The translations under genes and the position numbers were made by a program. The notes under the pieces were generated by a model. The model searched no databases and was not told where the DNA came from. It worked only from the letters and a program-made list of their open reading frames with translations. From assembly GCA_022606425.2 (NCBI GenBank), contig JAHDVF020000989.1:1172888-1236887 (forward strand): a stretch of 64,000 nt of DNA, in the 5' to 3' direction. The DNA is from Lepidostoma basale (Eukaryota > Arthropoda > Insecta > Trichoptera > Lepidostomatidae). Of this stretch, positions 30,986 through 40,875 are shown in pieces (position 1 is the stretch's first letter; every line of letters starts with the position of its first letter).

Positions 30986-31595
30986 ATGGGCAGGAATAGG
31001 CTGAGGAAGAAGAAAAAGAAGAAGATGATGCGATCATCTGCTTTACGTTTCTTCCTTATTTTGTCGTTCTGTATTCTATCATATATCGTTTTCTCACACA
31101 TTCTTCTCAGAGATCGAAATTCTCTAATTCCTTTCACAACTGTATTTTTATTAACATGTATGTAGTTGTGAAAATGAATTTCTGATAATATAAATCGATT
31201 TTTGTTTTTTTACGACTGCTTACTTGGAGACCGTGGATGGCAAAGAGAAGTGCAGGGCGACCGCAACTACGGTGGAAGGATGATCTGAACAGACACGTCG
31301 GAACAACCTGGATGCAGTCTGCATAGGACAGAGTGACATGGAAGCGAATGGAGGAGGCCTTTGTCCAGGAGTGGACGGGAATAGGCTGAGGAGGTAGAAA
31401 AAGATGGTGCAATCATCTGCCTTACATTTCTTCCTTATTTCGTCGTTTAGTATTCTATCATATATCGTTTTTTCACATATTCTTCGCAGAGATCGAAATT
31501 CTCTAGTTCCTTTCACAACTGTATTTTTATTAACATGTTTGTAGTTGTGAAAGTCAATTTCTAATAAAATAAATCAATTTTTGTTTTTTAAGTTA
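30986..31595. repeat. Tandem duplication of a LineB-end plus LineA3 fragment
   Basis: 30986-31205 and 31383-31595 share the same order: LineB end with GAA-like tail, antisense of a LineA3 piece (agatcgaaattctct, cctttcacaactgta) and 'ttaacatgt-tgtagttgtga'. By eye they differ at roughly one base in eight. The unit is about 400 bp, and 31206-31382 holds more LineB body. Confidence 0.65.
31206..31400 (+). pseudogene. LineB C-terminal fragment
   Basis: Reads LETVDGKEKCRATATVEG-like and, in the family frame, GRPQLRWKDDLNRHVGTTW and MQSA-stop-DRVTWKRMEEAFVQ. Ends GIG-stop. Confidence 0.7.
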
Positions 31596-31809
31596 GTGCC
31601 GTGTTCAAGCGGCGGGCCCTTGTTTGATTAACTGCGGCGAACAACAGTAAACCAACTGAGAAATATGCCTCGCGTCCTCTCATAAAATGTCCTTCTACCA
31701 GGTGAGCAATTCAAGCTCCGATACTGCGTGGGGTTCAATTTACCCCTTTTGTATCAATATCATTCCAGCAAATAGAAATATAAAAATTATCAAGTAATCA
31801 AGCCTACCC
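31596..31809. other. Unassigned sequence
   Basis: Nothing recognised. Confidence 0.3.
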
Positions 31810-31917
31810 ATAAAAGCTAAGATGACATTGCACAATGCTGTTTTTGTACCGATCCTCATGTATAGAAGTGAAGCATGGAACTTGCAAAATAAGAATGAAA
31901 GCAAAATAATATCGGCT
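31810..31917 (+). pseudogene. LineA1 fragment, left half of a split copy
   Basis: Reads MTLHNAVFVPILMYRSEAW and NLQNKNESKI. The right half (INAVDMKSLR, 32573-32601) follows the inserted LineD. Confidence 0.65.
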
Positions 31918-32572
31918 ATATCAGTCAACAAAACAAAAAATCTCACTACATCTAGGCAACCTACAAGATGTAAGCTGACTGTTGATGATATACCTGTGGA
32001 GCAAGTAATGAGTTTCAGATATTTGGTAGTAGAGATCTGCAGCCAAAATGAACTTTATACCGAAGTACGTGAACAAGTCAGTAAAACCTCTGCCGTGTCA
32101 GGATGCCTGAATAATCTGATCTGGAAGAACAAGCACATGCGTATCGACAGCAAGATCAGAATTTATAAAACATGCGTGCGACCTATCATGACGTACGCTG
32201 TAGAGACGCGAGCTGACACTGTGCGAACCAAGGGACTACTAAGAACATCGGAGATGAAGGTCCTAAGATCAATTACTGGAAAAACCCTCCGATATCGTGT
32301 CCGCAACGTAGACATAAGAAAACCTTGCGAAATAGAGGATATCGTTCAGTGGAGTAGATCTAGAAGAAGATACTGGAGGGACCATGTAGCCCGAATGGAT
32401 GGTGACAGACTTGCATATACAGCCGCTTACGAAATCCCCTCGGGACACCGCCCACCTGGAAGACCGCCTAAGAGATGGAGGGACAGCTGGATCTCATCAT
32501 CCGACGAGATATGATTTCTGTGTCACAGATCGCCAGATCTATTAAAAGAAGAAGAAGAAGAAGAAGCTGAAT
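31918..32572 (+). pseudogene. LineD copy inserted in LineA1, (GAA)n tail
   Basis: ORF 31822-32514 runs through the LineA piece into LineD: CKLTVDDIPVEQVMSFRYL, IRIYKTCVRPIMTYAVETRA, TSEMKVLRSITGKTLRYRV, RRRYWRDHVARMDGDRLAYT and GHRPPGRPPKRWRDSW-ISS, stop at 32512. The tail GAAGAAGAAGAAGAAG lies at 32546-32565. The flanks share an imperfect ~10-bp repeat (agcaaaataa / agctgaataa). It is 5'-truncated but has one of the longest clean frames here. Confidence 0.8.
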
Positions 32573-32601
32573 AAATGCAGTAGATATGAAATCCCTTAGA
32601 C

Positions 32602-32890
32602 CAGAGGTTCTCAATTTTGTTGCCATCCACGTTGATTTCCAGCCTTTCCGTGCCCATCATCTTGGTCTTTGCCAGGTTCATATTCAAACCTACAGATTTG
32701 GATTTTGACCCTCAGACTTATGCCAAGTATTCATCCTTCCATAGCGCGTTGTGCACATTTCAGCTTGTAAATGGTATTGGCTGTAAATACTACACTATCC
32801 AATCCATTTGTAATCACCGGGAGGATGCATGTATCATAGACTTTTCTTTTGAGGTTCATGAGAATGTCTTTGGCCTTTAGCACATGATCC
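32602..32890 (-). pseudogene. RTE-like post-RT fragment beside a hAT-like end
   Basis: CAGAGGTTCTCAATTTT at 32602 resembles a hAT terminus (CAGNGGTTC). From about 32620 the minus strand reads an NLAKTKMMG-like region, then 'atcatccttccat...' as in LineB-type RTs. It is decayed. Confidence 0.4.
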
Positions 32891-33394
32891 AGTTTTTCAA
32901 ACGCTGTCCAACCCAGTCCAATTAAAGTTTATTTGGTTACGGGCAATACTTCCTGCCGCTAAAGTAAGATAACATGAACCTCGCGAACCTAAATAATCTG
33001 TCAAATTTCGAGATTTTAAACACGAAAAACGATTGGCCGAAATATTAAACACAGAAAATAATGCGAGAATTCGTCCTCTCGAGCTTTAATTTAACCTTTG
33101 GGACTAACAGGGACATTTCCTGCGAACTTTCGAGTTATATGAATTCCCTGATTAAAACTTCTGTATATAATATTATTTCACGAAGGCGTAAATTTCCAAA
33201 CAAGCTTTGAATGCGAAAAGCTTAGATTAAGCTTATGTTATAAAGAGCCATGCATGGGTCTTATATTCGTCAAATACGTCACTGTTGTTGAGAGTGAATT
33301 TTGTATGAATTATTGATTAAATTAAATTATTCTCATTTTTAAGACTTTTGTCAGAATAGTTAGAAGCAAATAGGTTCTTTAAAGGAACATAGAA
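32891..33394. other. Unassigned sequence
   Basis: Nothing recognised. Confidence 0.3.
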
Positions 33395-33515
33395 GTTCTC
33401 GCCACATACCCGAGGATATTATAGGGCGTAGCGGCTTCCTTTTGTCAGCCTCGCTCGTACACTCCCTGGGCCTGTCCTCAATCCATCCGGGACCCACATT
33501 TAAAGACGGCAACAA
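33395..33515 (+). mobile_element. SINE2 copy
   Basis: Contains 'attatagggcgtagcggctt', 'ttgtcagcctcgctcg' and 'ccatccgggacccacattta', similar to 21092-21190. Confidence 0.5.
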
Positions 33516-34304
33516 CAAGGGGGTGCCAGACCACATTTAATCTACCCCATCTTACTTCTATGCTCCGCTGTACTTTATTGAATAAATGAACATTTCAGAA
33601 ATATTATATAAAATTTTAAAAGAACAATACACCACAGGAATATAAAGCGGGAAGAACAGTAGAGGCAGAGGAGACAAATGCGGGATGGAAAAAATTGGGA
33701 AGTACGATTTTTGACATGTCGGACAAAGGAAGCGTTTTATTATATTAAATAAAAATCAAAGGGCGAGAAACAGCACAAATTCCGGTGAATTCCATTGGGG
33801 TAGACAACCGTAGAAACCCCTCTAACCAGAAGCAAGAATCTCAGCATCCTTATATACGTGGAGGCCGGCTAAGTGTCGGCCTCGGCAAATGCATCAATCC
33901 ACGCTCTCTTTCAAACACCTTCAAACACCCAAAGTTATGTTGACTATCCGTCAGATCCGAGTTCCAGACCGGGGGGACAGCTACTTTTTCGTCATCTATC
34001 ATCTGATTCTGCGCGCTCACCAGGAAACTACACTACCAAGCAGTACCGCTCTATTCGGAACCAATGTATTCTTTTTTAATCCCCAGAGATCGATTTCGAT
34101 TTGCAAGGGGTCCACGCCAATGAAAAGAAAAATTGGAACAACTTAAGGTGCAATTTTAAGGTTGAAATCAGCAATTCTGACTTCAGAGAGATATATACTT
34201 GATACATATCCTGTAGTATGGACTATCGCGAGAAAATTTATGGTAGCTTTTTCATCGTCATACCCCTCGGAAAGGGATTTCAGCGCGGTCGCCAAACAGT
34301 GTTA
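33516..34304. other. Unassigned sequence with short open frames
   Basis: ORFs 33873-34079 and 33889-34146 overlap in two plus frames. Neither has a known motif. The region 33780-34090 is less AT-rich than its surroundings. Confidence 0.25.
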
Positions 34305-34395
34305 AATAAAATGTTAAGGTATCATAGTGTTTTGGCCAAAACAATGGAATATTTAATTAATACCAGTACGGTTGATAAGGCCAAAATCTACAAAA
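34305..34395 (+). mobile_element. Alpha repeat right-end fragment
   Basis: Contains 'atcatagtgttttggccaaa' and 'acaatggaatatttaatt'. Confidence 0.55.
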
Positions 34396-34534
34396 TATGA
34401 AAATCAAAAAAATACTAATTTCATTTAAAAAATATTTTAACCATTAGTATATAGTACATTAAAAACTTTTCCCCTTCACAATCTTGCTGAAAAATAAAAA
34501 TACTACCTTCAACTTTTGTCACCTTTTCTATTAT

Positions 34535-35058
34535 TACTAACTAACTAACTTACCATCACGCCGTCTCCCCGGAGGGGTAGGCAGAAAGAATGGAACGCCA
34601 CACTGTTCTGTCCTGACATACGTCTCTCGCTTCCTCTACATTCATACATCTTGTCATGCACGCACGTCGATTTTTCCGACTCCTCACGTGACCGACATTC
34701 AATATTTGATTGATTTGATCGTGCCACGTTTTCCTCGGCCTTCCTCTATTTCTAGCTCCGTTCACGCCGTTTACATATACCTTCTTTGCCATTCTGTCTT
34801 CACTCATTCTTTCCATGTGTCCAAACCATCTTAATGACCCTTTCCTTATTTTGTTCATAACACTTTCATTCGCACCACATTCACTTCTTATACTTGCATT
34901 TGTCACTCTATCATATACAGATTTGCCACACATTCGTCTTAGAGATCTCATTTCTACTGCATTTATTCTACTTTCATCCTTCTTTTGCCAGTTCCATGCT
35001 TCACTTCCATACATAAGGGTCGGCACAAGAACACCATTGTGCACTGCCATCTTGGCTT
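34535..35058 (-). pseudogene. LineA1 C-terminal copy, longest clean frame of the family
   Basis: ORF 34556-35050 (164 aa) reads MAVHNGVLVPTLMYGSEAWN, QKKDESRINAVEMRSLRRMC, SVYDRVTNASIRSECGANES, GSLRWFGHMERMSEDRM, RNRGRPRKTWHDQINQIL, RRACMTRCMNVEEARDVC and AYPSGETA-stop, with no internal stop or frameshift. The tail of AACT units is at 34538-34551. It is 5'-truncated. The last ~420 bp match 3826-4246 with one base difference. Confidence 0.85.
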
Positions 35059-35234
35059 TTCCAGTTATTGTTTATCGTTTTTAATTATTTTTCATCGTTT
35101 TCGACTCTATACTATGTGTAATTGTTCCTTCTAATTACTGTTTTATTATTATTACTATTATTTTATTAATATATTTTCCACATATTTTCTCCTATAAATA
35201 GTAACTAACCATTTTTTTAATTAAAATATTTAGG
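35059..35234. other. AT-rich spacer
   Basis: Nothing recognised. Confidence 0.3.
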
Positions 35235-35470
35235 TACCGAATTCAATTTCAACAAGAACTTCAAAATTATACCAAAGAAATTATTCAAATCTACATAGGA
35301 ACAAACGCACATAAAGATTCGAAAAATCACGAAAATTTGACATTTCATAATAATATTGTAACACCTGATGATGTCAACATAGGTTGATGAAACAGCTGTC
35401 GCGTAAAATAAAATACAATTGTGATACAAAAACAAAGCTATTTTATTTAACAGTTTATAAAGATTACTTT
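35235..35470 (+). mobile_element. Alpha repeat copy with core
   Basis: Plus orientation: 'caagaacttcaaaattatac', 'ggttcgaaaaatcacg'-like, core, 'gcgtaaaataaaatacaatt' and 'tttaacagtttata'. Confidence 0.7.
35365..35400 (+). ncRNA. Hammerhead-ribozyme-like motif, alpha type
   Basis: CUGAUGA, U, stem GUCAAC-AUAG-GUUGAU, GAAA, CAGCUG, UC. Only the stem-II closing pair is a wobble. Confidence 0.55.
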
Positions 35471-35574
35471 TCTACAGTAAACCCTATCAAAGTGAGTAAC
35501 ATTGTGACAGCTATAAAAGCAAATTTACAGTTATATATTAGTTTAACAAAAACCTATCCAAAAAAGCTATAATA

Positions 35575-36057
35575 GAATGGCAGTGCACAATGGTGTTCTT
35601 CTACCGACCCTTATGTATGGAAGCGAAGAATGGAACTGCCAAAAGAAGGATGAAAGTAGAATAAATGCAGTAGAAATGAGATCTCTTAGACGAATGTGTG
35701 GATACTCTGTGTATGATGAGTGTCGAATGAAAATATAAGAAGTGAATGCGGTGCGAATGATGGTGTCATGAATAAAATAATGAGAGGATCATTAAGATGA
35801 CATGGAAAGAATGAATGGTAAAAAATTATATGTTAATGATGTAAATGGAACCAGAAATAGAGGAAGACCGAGGAAAACGTGGCAAATCAAATAAATCAAA
35901 TATTGAATGTCGGCGATGTGAGGAGTCAGAGAAATCTACACGCGTGCATGACACGATGTATGAATGTTGAGGAATCGAGAGAAATATGTCAGGAAAGAAA
36001 AGTGTGGCAGTTCATTCTTTCTGCCTATCGATGGTTAGTTAGTTAGTTAGTTAGTTA
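35575..36057 (+). pseudogene. LineA1 C-terminal copy with many small deletions
   Basis: Starts at MAVHNGVLLPTLMYGSEEW. Small deletions break the frame near 35716, 35803 and 35884. The copy ends at 'ttctttctgcctatcgatgg' (most of the GETA block lost) and a clean tail of five GTTA units (36035-36055). Confidence 0.8.
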
Positions 36058-36074
36058 TATTAGTTTAAAATAAA

Positions 36075-36200
36075 ACAATATTAAGAAAGCAGGGGGTCTA
36101 AATAAAACAGAAAACATCGGCAAGGGGTCTATGGGCCAAACAAATTTGGGAACCTATAATAACGAATTTGGCCAAACAAATTTGGGAACCTATAATACCT
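36075..36200. mobile_element. hAT-type end remnant with internal duplication
   Basis: The sequence 'ggggtctatgggccaaacaa' and 'tttgggaacctataat' resembles the right end of the element at 40420-40763. A 37-bp unit is repeated (36133 and 36170). Confidence 0.5.
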
Positions 36201-36590
36201 CAAATAACGAATAAAGGTGTTTTGGTCTGTGATAAAGATAACTCCACTTTATTAACTAGAAAATCGGAACACACTGAAGAATAAGAAACGATAATACATT
36301 TGGTCCATTGTCAACGGGATTCTGGAGAATGTATTGTGGCGCTTCGCCCCTTCGGGGGTGGGATGACATGCTTAAGGGCTCGCGAGATTACTCCAATATC
36401 GCCACCATATTTCACTCGGTACTTAGATTTTTGACTGCAAGACAGGTGCGAGATGATTGATGGTGGTACAGGAAGATGAGTTATTTGAGATCTAGTGTTT
36501 AATTTACTAGGTTATAGATTTTACTTGGATACAGAAGTTTTTCAGATTATTTGAAATATTTTTTGTAAATATTAAAAAAAGGCATTTATA
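36201..36590. other. Unassigned sequence
   Basis: No gene recognised. Confidence 0.3.
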
Positions 36591-37886
36591 TTAGGTCCTT
36601 ACATATGAAATTGGCGTTTTGTATAGGAAGAACATAAAGTTGATTTTTTTTAAATATAATATATTTATTTAATCAAAGTATGTACCATTGCTATCTATGC
36701 ACTTTTGCCATCTCATAGGTAGTTCATCGATCCATTTACTAAAAAAACCATTCGGACGGGAATCAATAAAATCTTTGAAGTCGGTTTGGACTGCCCCATC
36801 GGAGTTGAATTTTTTCCCTTGCAAAAAGTTATCCAAATTTCGAAAAAAATAGTTATCTGTTGGGGCAAGGTCCGGAGAGTACGGTGGATGTCTTAGACAT
36901 TCCAATTGAAGCTCTTCTAATTTGGTAGCCGTCTATTGTGCAGTGTGTGGTCTAGCGTTATCATGAAGCAGCAGTGGCCTAGAGCGATTAACCAGCCTCG
37001 GTTGTTTAGCAGCTAGCTTTTCCATCATGGTTTACAGTTGCTGACAATAGACATCTGCCGTAATCGTCTGGCCAGATTTAAGAAAGCTGTAGTGAACGAC
37101 ACCAGCACTAGTCCACCAAACGCTCACAAGTAACTTTTTTGGAGTCAATTTTCGCTTGGGGCATGGTTTGGCTGGTTCGGCAGGGTTCAGCCATTGCGAT
37201 GAGCGCTTCCGATTATCATACAGGATCCACTTTTCATCACAGGTAATGATTCGATTCAAAATCCCTTCATTATTGTGCCGGTTGAGTAATGCAACGCAGC
37301 AGTCAACGCGCGTTTGTTGATTTGCTTCACTCAATTCGTGAGGTACCCACCTTTCAAGCTTTTTCACCTTCCCAATTTGCTTCAAGTGGATTAAAACAGT
37401 TTTATCACTAACACCGCAGCCTGCAGCTAACTCGGACGTGGTTTGCGATGGATCCGCTTCCACAATAGCCTTCAATTCTTCATTATCAACTTTGGTCTCC
37501 GGCCGTCCACGGGGCTTGTTCTGCAGGTCGAAATTTCCAGAACGAAAACGTTGGAACCAAAAACGCACTGTGTTTTCTTTTGCGGCACCGTCGCCATACA
37601 CATCTTTAATCCTTCGAGCCGTTTCTGCAGCACTGGTGCCACGGTGGAACTCGTACTCGTAAATAACGCGATATTTCAAGTTTTCCATTTTGTAAACTGA
37701 GTGACGCAAAGAAAAAGAAACAATTGAGGAAAAAACAAATGAATTATAATTTTCAAAACACAAATATTAAACAACTTGAGTAAATAGCTGTATAAATTTG
37801 AATTTGGAATTCCTAACCAAAGAGAAGATATTTGAGATCAAAGTTGCCAGTGCGGCAAAACGCCAATTTCATATGTAAGGACCTAA
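36591..37886 (-). mobile_element. Complete mariner transposon (1296 bp) with TIRs and TA duplication
   Basis: The left end starts TTAGGTCCTTACATATG at 36591, and the right end at 37886 is its reverse complement. The matching arms are about 30 bp (through TTGGCGTTTT). TA flanks both ends (36589-36590 and 37887-37888). The transposase reads on the minus strand. Size and ends are normal for mariner. Confidence 0.95.
36669..37688 (-). pseudogene. mariner transposase with two nonsense codons
   Basis: A DD34D transposase would move the element by cut-and-paste at TA. The start ATG is 37688-37686 (MENLKYRVIYEYEF); the extra upstream residues of the open frame lie in the 5' UTR. The frame holds without frameshift to the stop at 36669, giving 339 residues, usual for the family. 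The N-terminal HTH region reads NTVRFWFQRFRSGNFDL and GRPETKVDNEEL. The catalytic Asp residues fall at about 151 (CDEKW), 243 (HDNARPH) and 278 (APTDN), with 34 residues between the last two. TAA (37034-37032, codon 219) and TAG (36935-36933, codon 252) interrupt it. Where relatives have Gln, both fit a single C-to-T change. No active protein is expected. Confidence 0.93.
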
Positions 37887-38029
37887 TATTAAAAAATAAT
37901 TAAATCACACCGATATTCTGTGTTTCTTGAAAAGTGAATTAATGAGTTACATTTTTATTTTTTATTTTTTTTTATTATTTTTTTTTTATGTACACAACAT
38001 GTCGTTTGGACCCAATTACTGTATACAAT

Positions 38030-38190
38030 ATTTATTTTTTTAGCTATTATATTGATTCTCGTGACATGTGATGGGTAGCCAATCTATCGCCATTTTATTG
38101 TTACGTGAATTTCACACCAGATCAAAGAAAGTGCGACAATCACCAGGAATCCACCGCCGAACGGGAATGAAGTAAAACTCCCTATTAAAT
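38030..38190 (-). mobile_element. SINE1 body copy
   Basis: Antisense 'gattctcgtgacatgtgatg', 'aatctatcgccattttattg', 'cgtgaatttcacaccag' and 'gcgacaatcacc'. The tRNA-like head is mostly lost. Confidence 0.6.
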
Positions 38191-38194
38191 ATAA

Positions 38195-38450
38195 ACTGTA
38201 ACATTAAAAAACTTTGTTTTTTGTATCACAATTGTATTTTTATTTTACGCAACAACTGTTTCGTCAGCTTATGTTGACATCAACAAGTGTTATAATAATT
38301 TTTCAACTGTTAAAATAAAATTTTCGTGATTTTTCGAACCTTTATATGTATTGGTTCCGATGTCAATTTGAATCATTACTTTGATATAATTTTGAAGTTC
38401 TTGCTGGAGTTGATTTAGGTACCTAATTATTTTAATTGAAATAACGGTTA
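38195..38450 (-). mobile_element. Alpha repeat copy, decayed core
   Basis: The alpha order in minus orientation. The core 38250-38287 reads UUGAUGU...GACGAAACAGUUGUU, with the CUGANGA box and cleavage site changed. Confidence 0.6.
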
Positions 38451-38697
38451 GTTACTGTTTATATGAGAAAATATTAAAGGTGGAAAATATACAAGTAATA
38501 ATTAACAAAAAAAAATTATAATAAAAATAAAAACAGTAATTAGTAGGAACACATAAAAAAGTCAAAAACGATGAAACATAATAAATAAAATAATCAAATG
38601 ATTTTACTGAAATCTCTTGATGGAAGTTCATTTTAAATAATAATTAAATAAAACGATGTTTTTTAACTACTTCCACTTTTGTCTTTATTTAGACAGC

Positions 38698-38730
38698 GAC
38701 CGGTTTCGCCAGACTCGCTGGCATCGACAG
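38698..38730 (-). ncRNA. Hammerhead-like motif, gamma type (left arm)
   Basis: RNA sense: CUGUCGA (A6 of the usual CUGANGA is U), U, stem GCCAG-CGAGU-CUGGC, GAAA, CCGG, UC. The changed core base may abolish cleavage. Confidence 0.45.
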
Positions 38731-38777
38731 ACTGGTCCACCAGTTAAACACACAAAATACCTTTTTGTTGGACCAGT

Positions 38778-38810
38778 CTGTCGATGCCAGCGAGTCTGGC
38801 GAAACCGGTC
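38778..38810 (+). ncRNA. Hammerhead-like motif, gamma type (right arm)
   Basis: Identical in sequence to the left-arm motif, on the opposite strand. Confidence 0.45.
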
Positions 38811-39089
38811 GCTGTCTAAATAAAGACAAAAGTGGAAGTAGTTAAAAAACATCGTTTTATTTAATTATTAATAAATAAAAGACGATAAATAATTAAATGA
38901 AGTGGACTACATTAATAAGAAAGGTGACAAAAGTTGAAGGTAGTATTTTTTTTTTTGCTAGATTGTATAGAAGAAATGTTTTTAATGTACTCGTACTATA
39001 AACTAATGGGGAATAAGCTGGATATAATAATAAGAATAAATAATATTAAAATTAATAATACAATAAATAATAAATCAATTAAATAATTA

Positions 39090-39230
39090 ATATGAATGAA
39101 AAGTTTCTCTTCTAGGAGTTTTATTATATAGACATGTGATAAAGCCTTAGAAAGGCGAAAAATTCGCAATCTATCTAAAATATAATAAAACTCTTAGAAG
39201 ACAGGCGTTTTCAATCATATTATTAAAATC
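39090..39230. mobile_element. Delta repeat copy
   Basis: Inverted ends 'aagtttctcttctaggag' and 'ctcttagaagacaggcg' around a centre reading GUGAUAA, A, GCCUU-AGA-AAGGC, GAAA (39137-39160), a decayed hammerhead-like core. Relatives lie at 15580, 48040 and 49220. Confidence 0.5.
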
Positions 39231-39234
39231 AAAC

Positions 39235-39320
39235 CACGTTTATTAAATAACAACTTCCACCTTTCTGTTTGGACAACGTTCGGTTACGCCAGACTAATTG
39301 GCATCGACAGACTGTGGTAT
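39235..39320 (-). mobile_element. Gamma repeat fragment
   Basis: Antisense of CUGUCGA, U, GCCA...UGGC and GUAA, with 'caacttccacctttctg' before it. Single arm only. Confidence 0.5.
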
Positions 39321-39454
39321 AAACCAGGCGCTGAGATGGTTATGTGTTTAATTCTGTGTTATTATGTATACCTGTCATTTTCGGTGTTTTGTGTGTTTAA
39401 TTCTATGTGTTATTATGTGTACCCATCATTAAGTATGCTTGACGAGTTTAATTC

Positions 39455-39545
39455 TATGTATTAACTAACTAACTAACTAATCATCACGCCGTCTCCCCGA
39501 AAGGGTAGGCAGAAAGAATGGACTGTCACATTTTTACTTATTTCG
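39455..39545 (-). mobile_element. HPE 3' end fragment
   Basis: Antisense AACTAACTAACTAAC tail, 'catcacgccgtctccccg' and 'gaatggactgtcacatttt'; the rest is lost. Confidence 0.65.
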
Positions 39546-39579
39546 TAAAAGCCATTATGGCGTTCATGCTTTAAATAAA

Positions 39580-39666
39580 AAAAATATATATATTAAAATA
39601 TATAGATAAAAAAATGAAAAAATAAAAAATAAAAAAATAAAAATAAATAAATAAATAAATAAATAA

Positions 39667-39702
<36 letters not shown>

Positions 39703-39788
39703 GTAAATAAATAAATAAATAATAAATAAATACATAAATAATAAATAAATATATAAATAAATAAATAAATAACCAAATAACCAAATTA
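39580..39788. repeat. (AAAT)n-rich microsatellite
   Basis: Long run of AAAT/AAATA units. The overlapping YLFIYLFI-type frames are artefacts of this repeat. Confidence 0.9.
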
Positions 39789-39789
39789 A

Positions 39790-39934
39790 TGAAATACTGA
39801 AGTCGGAAAAATTGACGAACGTGCACGTTACGATGTATGAATGTAGAGGAATCTCGAGGAGTATGTCTATTCTCATTCTGTCTGCCTACCCATACGGGGA
39901 AACGGCGTTGGTTAGTTAGTTAGTTAGATACCAA
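39790..39934 (+). mobile_element. LineA3 3' end with (GTTA)n tail
   Basis: Starts at 'gaagtcggaaaaattgacga', runs to 'gtctgcctacccatacgggg', then GTTAGTTAGTTAGTTAG. Confidence 0.75.
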
Positions 39935-39935
39935 T

Positions 39936-40411
39936 ACATAAAAAAATATATGAAAGCAGTGGTAAAGTTATTCAAATCGTATATTCTCTGCTGTGCGTGT
40001 TTTCATTCCGATTTGCGTACGAAATTAATTTTTAACACTTTCCGGGCGGGGGCGTTAATAAATATGTTTGTTTTTCAGCATTGTTAGTCGGATCACGTAC
40101 GCCTCGTTTAAGATACCGTTAATGTACGCGGTCTGGTCCCCGAATGTATGTACGGCCGTGTAAGTGTTTCTAAATGACCCAATTTGAAAAACCGAAAGAG
40201 AAGTAAAATATTCTAGGGTTAGGTTAGGCTAGTTATTCACGCCTAGTGTATTTAGTCTTTGTGTTGGAGTACTTATTAGTTTATTACCAAAGAAATGGAA
40301 ACTTTCGAATTAAGCACTCAACTACGGGCGAATACAATTGAACTCCTTCTAAGCGGCTGCAACGATTTTGATGAATTTTTTTGTGTGTTTGAGTTTTCAG
40401 GGACCCGGATG
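39936..40411. other. Unassigned; right part of a dispersed repeat
   Basis: The block 40330-40411 (cttctaagcggctgcaacg, ttttgatgaattttt) has the look of a common insect dispersed repeat and continues at 40772 after the hAT-type insertion. No gene. Confidence 0.35.
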
Positions 40412-40419
40412 GTTTAGAT

Positions 40420-40763
40420 CAGTGATCCTAATGTGGTCTATATAGACCCCCAGGGGTCCACGTCAACTTGTAGGGGGTCTATGACAGTTGCGAAAAAATG
40501 GAGGGTCCAAGAGATGGCTTAAGTAAATTGAAACCGAATATTGAAACGCAAAACGAAAATAAAAATCTTCGGCGACTTTTTTTTTAGATTGACAGCGACT
40601 TCCGGTTAGTAGGTACAGATTCGGCGGCGACCTTTTTTTTTTAGCTCGACAGCGACTTCCGGCCAGTAGAATTCGGCAGCGATCAGTTAGAAAAGCATGG
40701 GGCTTACACGAATTAGAAAAAATCGGCAGAGGTCTATGGAACAAAAATGTTTGGGAACCTCTA
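40420..40763. mobile_element. Small hAT-type non-autonomous element (344 bp)
   Basis: Perfect 8-bp target duplication GTTTAGAT at 40412-40419 and 40764-40771. The ends are CAGTGATCC on the left and, in reverse complement, TAGAGGTTCC on the right, an imperfect hAT-type TIR. Two copies of a ~50-bp internal block (gacagcgacttccgg) are present. There is no transposase frame. Confidence 0.85.
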
Positions 40764-40875
40764 GTTTAGATTCGCAATTGGACCCGGTACGTGTTCGTTA
40801 AGACCTTCTGGGATGTTCATGAATAATTGACCTTTTGAGAATAATTCATAGTCATTTAATCTTTAATCATTTTAA

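Larger units (their letters stand above)
38590..38880. mobile_element. Gamma foldback repeat, perfect 102-bp arms
   Basis: 38638-38739 and 38769-38870 are exact reverse complements (102 bp each) around a 29-bp spacer. Each arm carries a hammerhead-like core. The left flank (gattttactgaaatctc) recurs at 15858. Confidence 0.9.

Noticed and set aside
36035..36055. (TTAG)n runs as telomeric repeats
   Set aside because: The unit is 4 bp (GTTA), not TTAGG, and it always sits at LineA1, LineA3 or HPE 3' ends.
39564..39876. Hydrophobic FIYLFIYLF ORFs resembling membrane proteins
   Set aside because: Translation of (AAAT)n in antisense.
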